Source: Accumulibacter sp. (lineage in GTDB: Bacteria > Pseudomonadota > Gammaproteobacteria > Burkholderiales > Rhodocyclaceae). Taken from it: a stretch of DNA of 11,551 nucleotides. The notes under the pieces were generated by a model. That model was given only the letters and a program-made list of their open reading frames with translations. It made no database searches and had not been told where the DNA came from. Positions within the stretch are counted from its first letter, which is position 1. Each line of letters begins with the position of its first letter. Below, piece after piece: positions 7,001 through 11,551 of the stretch. Where the stretch lies: contig DPSD01000541.1 of the NCBI GenBank assembly GCA_003538495.1, forward strand, positions 500-12,050. The letters are read 5' to 3'. The translations under genes and the position numbers were made by a program.

Positions 7001-7945
7001 AACCTCTCGGCGCGGCAGTTTCAGAGCGACGACCTGGCCGAGCGGATTGCCGCGGCGATCACCCGTTACGGGCTCGACGGCAGCGGCCTGGAAGTCGAAT
7101 TGACCGAAAGTGTCGCGCTGCAGGATAGCGGCCGGGTGGCGGGAATCCTGAAGGGAATCCGGGCCGCCGGGGTGAGTACGGCGATCGACGATTTCGGTAC
7201 CGGTTTCTCGTCACTCGCTCGCCTGATGCGAATTCGTGTCGACCGGATCAAGATCGACCGCTGCTTCGTTCGCGACATTCTTGCCGACCGCGCCGCCGCC
7301 GCGGTGTCGCTGGCGGTGATCGCGATGGCCAAGAGCCTGGGCGTCAAGGTCATCGCCGAGGGCGTCGAGACCGAGGCGCAGCTCAAGTTCCTGAGCGAAC
7401 GCGGTTGCGATGAAATGCAGGGTTACTACTTCAGTCGGCCGCTGCCGGCCGGGGATTTCGAGGCCTTGCTGCGCGAGGGACGCCGGCTGAGCTTGGGCGG
7501 CGAGACCGACGAAGACCCCTCGCGAACGCTGCTGCTGGTCGACGATGAACCGAACATCACCAGTGCCCTGCGCCGGCTGTTGCGCGCCGACCGCTACCGC
7601 ATCTTTACCGCGACCAGCGGCAGCGAAGGGCTCGACATCCTCGCCGTGCACCGCGTCGGGGTGATCGTTTCCGACCAGCGCATGCCGGGGATGTCGGGCA
7701 CCGAATTCCTCGCTCGCGCCAGCGCGCTGTTCCCGGATTCGGTACGGATCATCCTGTCCGGATATACCGACCTGCAGTCACTGACCGACGCCGTAAACCA
7801 GGGAGGGATTTACCGCTTCATGGCCAAACCGTGGGACGACGGCGAACTTCGCGCCGCGGTGCGCGATGCCTTCGTCCGCTACCGTCGGGATCGCGGCCGC
7901 GCGAACGATGGCGGCGTGCCGGGATGCACGCCGGGCGACGCCTGA
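4001..7945 (+). CDS. REC-GAF-PAS-GAF-PAS-GGDEF-EAL-REC cyclic-di-GMP enzyme
   Basis: A 1314-residue, apparently soluble protein that can in principle both make and degrade c-di-GMP. Domains in order: receiver 1 (~23-130; Asp30/31, Asp73, Ser101, Lys123), GAF (~145-308), PAS (~312-432), GAF (~440-600, with an alanine-rich run), PAS with ISERR tail (~606-730), GGDEF (~735-897), EAL (~909-1160) and receiver 2 (~1176-1296; Asp1181/1182, Asp1225, Ser1253, Lys1276). GGDEF is intact at 814-818, and the inhibitory-site RxxD (RDGD, 805-808) has the canonical five-residue spacing. The EAL signature (942-944, EALLRW), NLSARQF, ELTES, IDDFGTGFSSL, KID, AEGVET and QGYYFSRPLP are all present, so both activities look competent. 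ATG 4001 overlaps the upstream stop (ATGA); an in-frame GTG at 3995 is the alternative, adding two residues. No clear SD is seen, consistent with coupled translation. Which activity dominates and what the sensors bind are unknown. Confidence 0.95.
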   Translation: MKDDALTRPQGPPAIGTDAAGAKRILIVEDDRQLAALLALQLAAAGYETTQAFDGQTAISMVRSAAADLVLMDILLPGDLDGIVAAEMILQHFDVPVVMLSAVNPEQILARVLAAAPYGYIRKPWHEHALRVTVELALEKHRAERQRRQQEALLHRLLVGTARKTGQEFFNVLVRELAAAWPSRAVCIDELVGSDAGEARMLAAWVDGRLLAGGSYPLAGTLCAEVAASARTVRVNDAGERLANDPRLSDAARQSYLGTPLFSVDGTVNGVLAIIGAPPWSVDGHPCRVLEIFASRAGAELERQRAVAALASGEARYRGVLETAADAILLVDSAGTISLANTSAELMFGYPPGALDGLSIDLLVPVSRRAGHRAQRAEFDRQPRHGSMRGSQIEGQRRDGSVFPAEVSLSYTRQAAGLLVTCAVRDVSERNRQALALRRLNASLRLIHACNAALVRAGSDSEIIAHVVELLHRQGGYAAVWVDLVGADGQLAAVPAAAAAAAALDGLCWYDGFRGDLSLPAVAQGHALTCVFGSANCLADWVGDLADRGQRAALALPLIVRGATIGVLGLLSSDPHGFDADACELLEELAEDLAYGVFAQRAEAGLLLLQRAVDASSNGVMITDALAPDHPITYVNPALERITGYLAAEVLGRNGRCLIEGQLEQIELNELRQALRERRGTRVTLHSLRKDGSPLWSELTLSPVFAADGTLSHFVSVFNDISERRRYQEELEHQANHDALTGLANRNLLHDRQHQAIAYAERHNSGLALLVVDIDQFKRVNNSLGHGQGDELLRLVAARLLASVRDGDTVARLGGDEFVMILADPVAEDEVARVIARILDQFALPIELGGRELTISCSIGASLYPRDGEDAETLMRNADAAMRRAKAAGRGQFQFYQAEMNARVSDQLALESDLENAAERGELELHYQPQVDLVSGEIVGAEALLRWNHPLRGTIKPDDFIAIAEDGGLIVPIGQWVIDAACRQARAWRDAGLPTPRLAVNLSARQFQSDDLAERIAAAITRYGLDGSGLEVELTESVALQDSGRVAGILKGIRAAGVSTAIDDFGTGFSSLARLMRIRVDRIKIDRCFVRDILADRAAAAVSLAVIAMAKSLGVKVIAEGVETEAQLKFLSERGCDEMQGYYFSRPLPAGDFEALLREGRRLSLGGETDEDPSRTLLLVDDEPNITSALRRLLRADRYRIFTATSGSEGLDILAVHRVGVIVSDQRMPGMSGTEFLARASALFPDSVRIILSGYTDLQSLTDAVNQGGIYRFMAKPWDDGELRAAVRDAFVRYRRDRGRANDGGVPGCTPGDA

Positions 7946-8007
7946 TCGGCTCGCGTCAAGCGCTGCTGCGGCAAGCCGAAGCGTTGCTCTGTTGCTGCCG
8001 CCGGTGT

Positions 8008-9021
8008 TCATTCGTCGCTGACCTTCACCAGCACCTTGCCGGTATTGGCGCCGGTGAACAGCTTGCGCAGAGCCGATGGCGCCGACTCCAGGCCATCGGA
8101 GACGTCGAGCCGGTACTTCAGCCGCCCGGCCAGGTGCCAGGCGATCAGCTTCTCCGCCGCCTCGTGCGCACGGTCCAGGTAGTCGAGGACGATGAAGCCC
8201 TGCATCCGGCCGCGTTGCATCAGCAGGTGGGCGAGGTTGGACGGCCCCGGCTCGGGGGCGCTGGCGTTGTACTGCGAGATCAAACCGCACAAGGCGATGC
8301 GGGCGCCCAGGTTGATTCGCGCCAGCACCGCGTCCAGCGTGCGCCCGCCGACGTTCTCGAAATCGACGTCGATCCCTTCCGGGCAGGCCCGCGCCAGCCC
8401 GTCGGCGACGTCCTCCGCCTGGTAGTCGATGACCGCGTCGGCACCGAGCTCGTCGCTCAGCCAGCGGCATTTCTCGGCGCCGCCGGCGATCGCCACCACG
8501 CGCATGCCGAGATTCCTGCCGATCTGCACCGCCAGCGAGCCGACCGCGCCGGCCGCCGCCGAGACCACCAGCGTCTCGCCCGCCCTGGCCTGCGCGACAT
8601 CGGTCAGTCCAAAGTACGCGGTCAGGCCGATGTGGCCCAGCAGGCCGAAATGCGCACTCAGCGGCAACGGCAGCGGTGGCAGCTTGCTCAGTGCCCTGGC
8701 CGGGCTGACGCAGCAGCGTTGCCAGCCGAGCATGCCCTGGACGAGGTCGCCCGCCTGCAGGCCGGCGTCCCGCGATTCGAGCACGCGGCCAATGCCGATG
8801 CCGCGCATCACCTCACCGAGTTGCAGCTTCGGCAGGTAGCTGTCGGCGTCGTTCATCCAGATGCGATTGGTCGGGTCGATCGACAGCCAGATCGTCTGCA
8901 CCTGGGCCTGGCCCTCGGCCAGCTCCGGCAGGTTCGTCTCACGCCACTCGAAGTTCCCGGCGGTTGGCAGGCCTGCCGGACGGGACGCCAGGTGCCAGGC
9001 GGCGTTGATCTTGGGGCTCAT
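8008..9021 (-). CDS. NADP-dependent oxidoreductase, zinc-independent MDR family (PTGR/CurA-like)
   Basis: A 337-residue medium-chain dehydrogenase/reductase of the leukotriene B4 dehydrogenase / CurA / YncB type, which reduces the activated C=C bond of enones and enals with NADPH in the cytosol. The N-terminal substrate domain has LSIDPTNRIWM (46-56) and GIGIGRV. The nucleotide site shows VVSAAAGAVGS with the AxxGxxG turn at 155-161, then AGGAEKC (179-185), whose Lys184 is at the place family members use for the NADPH 2'-phosphate. The zinc-ligand cysteine cluster of alcohol dehydrogenases is absent. The start is chosen at 9021 because GGAG lies 5 bases upstream; a longer frame from 9054 would add 11 atypical residues. 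It is convergent with the signalling gene, 62 bases away; that gap has only a 6-bp repeat (7946-7951/7974-7979) and no convincing terminator. The substrate cannot be told from sequence. Confidence 0.92.
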   Translation of the reverse strand: MSPKINAAWHLASRPAGLPTAGNFEWRETNLPELAEGQAQVQTIWLSIDPTNRIWMNDADSYLPKLQLGEVMRGIGIGRVLESRDAGLQAGDLVQGMLGWQRCCVSPARALSKLPPLPLPLSAHFGLLGHIGLTAYFGLTDVAQARAGETLVVSAAAGAVGSLAVQIGRNLGMRVVAIAGGAEKCRWLSDELGADAVIDYQAEDVADGLARACPEGIDVDFENVGGRTLDAVLARINLGARIALCGLISQYNASAPEPGPSNLAHLLMQRGRMQGFIVLDYLDRAHEAAEKLIAWHLAGRLKYRLDVSDGLESAPSALRKLFTGANTGKVLVKVSDE

Positions 9022-9026
9022 CACTT

Positions 9027-9033
9027 CTCCAGG
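9027..9033 (-). promoter_or_regulatory. Ribosome binding site deciding the oxidoreductase start
   Basis: Read on the minus strand this is CCTGGAG, whose GGAG ends 5 bases before ATG 9021. It favours 9021 over the in-frame ATG at 9054. Confidence 0.65.
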
Positions 9034-9178
9034 TGGTCGTCGAAGCACGAGCATGCCTCAGGCGGCATCGCCGGCGCAAGGGCTGGCCGACTGGCGTCGG
9101 GCGCGTGCTTGCTCGCTTCGCGTCGGCGTGGCAAGGAGCGCGAGCCGAAGGCGATCGCGCGCGCATCTCGCCTGTCGC

Positions 9179-9184
9179 TATACT
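9179..9184 (+). promoter_or_regulatory. Possible -10 element in the divergent gap
   Basis: TATACT differs from the sigma-70 -10 consensus by one base and stands out in GC-rich surroundings. No TTGACA-like hexamer lies 16-18 bases upstream. It could drive the downstream lipoprotein gene (280 bases away) or a short transcript. Low certainty. Confidence 0.3.
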
Positions 9185-9463
9185 GGGCTTCCGAAAGTCT
9201 GTCAGGAGGCCGATGGTGGCAGGACGAACGCGCGTGACGACGGCCGCTGATTGCCAGCTGCCGAGGTCGAGGAGCTGTAGTCGTCAGCAGGCGAATTCGT
9301 GGTTTGATGACCCGTGTCGCCCCAACCGGCGAGAGGACAGCAGGGGCGCAAGAGGGCTGACCAGCGGGCCGGCCATGGTCCGCCTCCGGTCGTTGTCTCG
9401 CGCTTTCGGGCCGTTCGCCAGCGGCTTCGGCAACCATTGCTAGGCGCAGGCCGGTGCCGCGCG

Positions 9464-10168
9464 ATGCGCTGGCTGGCTGTCCTGCTGGCGCTGACAGTCG
9501 TCGCGTGCTCCACTCGCCTGGGCAAGGATGGCCGCAGCCACTCGACGATCGATCTCAAGTACCTGGCCAAGACCGAGGTTGACCGGATCGCCGAAATCGA
9601 TCGAGCCGAGGTCGTCGGCGGCCTGATGCTGATCGCCGAAAAGCTCTACAAGCGCAACCCGAGGGAGTGGAAGAAGGTTGGACTGGCCAGTCGTGAGGCA
9701 GCGCTGGAGCAGCTGCGGATGCGCCACACCCGCAGTCCGCCGGAACTCGGGGCGCTGCGCGACGGTCCGGCGGCCGCCCTGGCCTTCAGCGAAACCTACA
9801 CCGGGGACCGCGTCGCGGCACTGATGTTCGGCCTGCTGACGATGGTCGATAGTGCCTTCGAGCACAAGGAGGAGTTCTACATTCTCGACGGCCTGAACGA
9901 GATGAAGCTCTTCAACTGCGCGCGCAACATGGAGGTCGCGGTCTGGAAACTGGCCAACGACCGCAATCCGGCGGGCGAACCCTATCTGCTCGCCAACGCC
10001 ATCGACCCCGGTGGCCGAAATCTGTCCTTCGAGCGCGAGTTCGGCCGCGCGATGGGCCTGCTCGACTTGATGGCCCAGGTGGTCGCCGATCGCAACGGTC
10101 GCGGGTTTTCGCGGTTGAGCCAAACGGTGGTCAGCGGCATCTTCCTGCCGGTCGGCCTGCTCAAGTGA
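9464..10168 (+). CDS. Putative lipoprotein of unknown function
   Basis: A 234-residue protein whose family I do not recognise. The N-terminus is a lipoprotein signal peptide: Arg2, a hydrophobic core (WLAVLLALTVV) and a lipobox ending VVAC with Cys15 as the lipidated residue, so it should be anchored to a membrane on the periplasmic side. The mature part is largely helical and charged, with IDLKYLAKTEVDRIAEID near 29-46 and YKRNPREWKK near 62-71. It carries no catalytic motif I can name. A mild hydrophobic stretch (VAALMFGLLTMVDSAF) sits near 117-132. ATG 9464 is preferred because it starts the signal peptide directly. The same frame is open from 9314, but the extra 50 residues are Arg/Gln-rich and would bury the signal sequence. 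The Shine-Dalgarno is weak. It probably stands alone, as 273 bases separate it from the transporter genes. Confidence 0.8.
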   Translation: MRWLAVLLALTVVACSTRLGKDGRSHSTIDLKYLAKTEVDRIAEIDRAEVVGGLMLIAEKLYKRNPREWKKVGLASREAALEQLRMRHTRSPPELGALRDGPAAALAFSETYTGDRVAALMFGLLTMVDSAFEHKEEFYILDGLNEMKLFNCARNMEVAVWKLANDRNPAGEPYLLANAIDPGGRNLSFEREFGRAMGLLDLMAQVVADRNGRGFSRLSQTVVSGIFLPVGLLK

Positions 10169-10195
10169 GGGTTTGCGGAAGCGACGATAGCGAGC

Positions 10196-10210
10196 GCGAT
10201 CGCCGATCGC
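10196..10210. repeat. Short palindrome after the lipoprotein gene
   Basis: GCGATCG (10196-10202) and CGATCGC (10204-10210) are perfect inverted copies one base apart, 28 bases after the lipoprotein stop. There is no T-tract. A second 6-bp stem, CCGCAG/CTGCGG, lies at 10227-10242. They may form a weak transcript-end structure or be chance in GC-rich DNA. Confidence 0.3.
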
Positions 10211-10300
10211 GGGACATCGGTGAAGCCCGCAGCACCCTGCGGCGGCGGTTTCGAGCCTGCGTCCGCGCAAACCCGGAGCGAAGCCGCCGGCAGACCCTGC

Positions 10301-10306
10301 TATCAT
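10301..10306 (+). promoter_or_regulatory. Candidate -10 of the amino-acid transporter operon
   Basis: TATCAT differs from the -10 consensus by one base and lies about 135 bases upstream of the solute-binding protein ATG in an otherwise GC-rich gap. No good -35 is visible at 16-18 bases upstream. An alternative AT-rich spot, TAAAAT at 10435-10440, touches the start codon and could serve only a leaderless transcript. Confidence 0.35.
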
Positions 10307-10441
10307 GCCGGCCTTCGTTCTCCTCGCCGGGATCTGCCGCCGCCGGGCGCTCGCGCCGTTATGGCAGCGCGTGCCGCAGCGCCAGGCCGAGCTGACACCA
10401 CTCTTCCTTTCAACCGCTTGTCCTTGTTACTGAATAAAATC

Positions 10442-11248
10442 ATGAAAAAACAGATCTCTTTACTGATCATCGCGGTGTTGGCCGCGACCCTGCTGGTCGC
10501 TTGCGGCAAGAAGGAAAGCGCTCCGCAAACCACCGCGGTGGCCGAGCCGGCAGCGCTGGTGACCATCGTCGTCGGCCTGGACGACAACTTTCCACCGATG
10601 GGTTTCCGTGACGAGACCAACGCGCTGGTCGGTTTCGACATCGACCTGGCCAAGGAAGCCGGCAAGCGGCTGGGTGCCGAAGTGCTCTTCAAGCCGATCG
10701 ACTGGAATGCCAAGGAAGCCGAATTGACCAGCAAACGCGTGGACGTGCTGTGGAACGGTCTGACGATCACCGACGCACGCAAGGAAAAGATCCTGTTCAC
10801 CACGCCGTATCTTGAGAACCATCAGGTGATCATCGTCACCGACAGCTCGCCGATCAGGACCAAGGCCGAGCTTGCCGGCAAGGTGGTCGGCGTTCAGGAC
10901 GGCAGCAGCGCCATCGAGGCCATCGAGAAGGATGCTGCAACCGCCAACTCGCTGAAAGAGCTCAAGAAGTTCGGCGACAACGTGACGGCGCTGATCGACC
11001 TGCGCGTCGGCCGACTTGACGCGCTGGTGGTTGATGAAGTGGTCGGGCGCTACTACACCGCCAAGAAGCCCGGCGAATACCGCGTGCTCGAGGAGAACTT
11101 CGGTACCGAGGACTACGGCGTCGGCACCCGCAAGGACGACACCGAGCTGATGGCCAAGCTGCAGAAGGCGATCGACGGGATGAAGAGCGATGGTTCCGCC
11201 GCAGCGATTTCGAGCAAGTGGTTCGGCAAGGACATCGTCAAGAAATAG
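10442..11248 (+). CDS. Polar amino-acid ABC transporter substrate-binding lipoprotein (SBP family 3)
   Basis: A 268-residue periplasmic solute-binding protein that delivers a polar amino acid to an inner-membrane ABC importer. The signal peptide (MKKQISLLIIAVLAATLLVAC) ends in a lipobox with Cys21, so it is a lipoprotein. The mature domain (~41-265) has the family-3 pattern: VGLDDNFPPMGF at the start of lobe 1, LVGFDIDLAKEAGKRLG, WNGLTITDARKEKILFTTPY containing the arginine that usually binds the ligand carboxylate, VGVQDGSSA in lobe 2, and DALVVDEV containing the acidic residue that usually binds the ligand amino group. ATG 10442 starts the signal peptide; the frame is open to 10220, but the extra residues have no signal or motif. 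No good Shine-Dalgarno is present (the sequence just upstream is AT-rich), which is unusual here. The permease follows 61 bases downstream. Which amino acid is bound cannot be determined. Confidence 0.93.
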   Translation: MKKQISLLIIAVLAATLLVACGKKESAPQTTAVAEPAALVTIVVGLDDNFPPMGFRDETNALVGFDIDLAKEAGKRLGAEVLFKPIDWNAKEAELTSKRVDVLWNGLTITDARKEKILFTTPYLENHQVIIVTDSSPIRTKAELAGKVVGVQDGSSAIEAIEKDAATANSLKELKKFGDNVTALIDLRVGRLDALVVDEVVGRYYTAKKPGEYRVLEENFGTEDYGVGTRKDDTELMAKLQKAIDGMKSDGSAAAISSKWFGKDIVKK

Positions 11249-11309
11249 CCTGGTCGGGGCCGCAGCAGGGCGGTGGCCGGACGCAATGCCGAGTATCGAG
11301 GCCGCGGGT

Positions 11310-11551
11310 ATGGATTACGTCATGGCAATAATGGGCCCGCTGCTCGAAGGGACGGCGGTCACCCTGCAGGTCTTTCTGATCACCTTCGTGCTCGCCGTGC
11401 CGCTTGGTCTGGGTCTGGCGCTGCTCAGAATCTCGCGTTCCGGCGTCCTCGGGGCGCTGGTCAATGGCTACATCTGGCTGATGCGCGGCACGCCGCTGAT
11501 GCTGCAGATGCTGTTCATCTACTTCGCCCTGCCTTTCGTGCCGGTGATCGG
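11310..11551 (+). CDS. Polar amino-acid ABC transporter permease, N-terminal part (cut by window edge)
   Basis: The first 80 residues of a HisM/GlnP-type inner-membrane permease, continuing past the window. Two membrane helices are visible: TVTLQ-like entry followed by VFLITFVLAVPLGLGLALL (~21-39), and IWLMRGTPLMLQMLFIYFALP (~56-76). The second contains the RGTP-hL-Q motif characteristic of this family at the start of its conserved permease domain. ATG 11310 is preferred because GAGG at 11298-11301 stands 8 bases upstream; ATG 11286 in the same frame is the alternative, adding eight residues. It lies 61 bases after the solute-binding protein with no terminator between, so the two are probably one operon, with an ATPase gene expected beyond the edge. 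Confidence 0.92.
   Translation, partial: MDYVMAIMGPLLEGTAVTLQVFLITFVLAVPLGLGLALLRISRSGVLGALVNGYIWLMRGTPLMLQMLFIYFALPFVPVI

Larger units (their letters stand above)
9022..9463. other. About 440-base gap between divergent genes without a convincing gene
   Basis: This stretch separates the minus-strand oxidoreductase from the plus-strand lipoprotein, so it should hold promoters for both. Long open frames cross it in several phases, as expected in GC-rich DNA, but their translations are Arg/Ser/Pro-rich and show no recognisable fold. The one ordered signal is a TATACT at 9179-9184 followed by AGGAGG at 9204-9209 and ATG at 9213, which would open a 76-codon frame ending at 9443. Its product looks like random GC-rich translation, so it is not called as a gene. 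No repeat, RNA gene or mobile element was seen. Confidence 0.6.

Noticed and set aside
7946..8007. Possible bidirectional terminator between convergent genes
   Set aside because: Only a 6-bp repeat (TCGGCT/AGCCGA) with a 22-base loop and no T-tract on either strand was found, which is too weak to call.
7831..9237. 468-codon plus-strand frame opposite the oxidoreductase
   Set aside because: It overlaps the end of the GGDEF-EAL gene and runs antisense to a clear MDR dehydrogenase with its NADP site. The translation has no fold.
9314..9463. N-terminal extension of the lipoprotein frame
   Set aside because: The 50 extra residues are Arg/Gln/Pro-rich and would place the signal peptide internally; ATG 9464 gives a standard lipoprotein signal.
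10220..10441. N-terminal extension of the amino-acid binding protein frame
   Set aside because: The 74 extra residues precede a textbook lipoprotein signal peptide starting at ATG 10442, so they are best read as an open but untranslated upstream region.

Overview
The window looks like betaproteobacterial DNA. The rpsB and tsf products resemble Burkholderiales/Comamonadaceae proteins. The rest is a GC-richer signalling and transport region of the kind seen in Rhodocyclales such as Candidatus Accumulibacter. Both placements come from memory of the protein families and were not searched.

Layout. Positions 1-465 hold the 3' part of rpsB (ribosomal protein S2). A strong hairpin terminator or attenuator follows (488-513), and then tsf (EF-Ts) starts at 585. 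EF-Ts reads normally to about residue 289 (nt ~1449) and then continues, without a stop or frameshift, into the second half of a PAS domain, a GAF domain and a NarL-type histidine kinase, ending at 2858. The usual neighbours of tsf (pyrH, frr) are absent. The junction cuts a PAS domain in mid-fold and sampled base composition rises across it. It is either a remarkable gene fusion/rearrangement or, more probably, an assembly chimera joining two genomes through a short GC-rich string. This is the point in the window that most needs checking.

From about 1450 to 7945 there is a same-strand signalling cluster. It comprises the kinase, a NarL/FixJ DNA-binding response regulator overlapping it by 4 nt (2855-3511), a receiver-only protein (3639-4004), and a 1314-residue protein overlapping that by 4 nt (4001-7945) with the order REC-GAF-PAS-GAF-PAS-GGDEF-EAL-REC. 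The kinase and NarL regulator form a plausible cognate pair. The receiver-only protein and the double-receiver c-di-GMP enzyme look like a second, translationally coupled unit. The cluster therefore has four receiver domains and one visible kinase, so phosphotransfer could couple transcription to c-di-GMP turnover. That coupling is inference.

Downstream, a zinc-independent MDR-family NADP-dependent oxidoreductase is encoded convergently (8008-9021, minus). About 440 bases without a convincing gene follow (9022-9463), with one promoter-like element. Then come a lipoprotein of unknown function (9464-10168) and the start of a polar amino-acid ABC transporter: a lipoprotein solute-binding protein (10442-11248) and the N-terminal part of its permease (11310 to the window edge).

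No tRNA, rRNA, CRISPR array, insertion sequence or phage gene was recognised.
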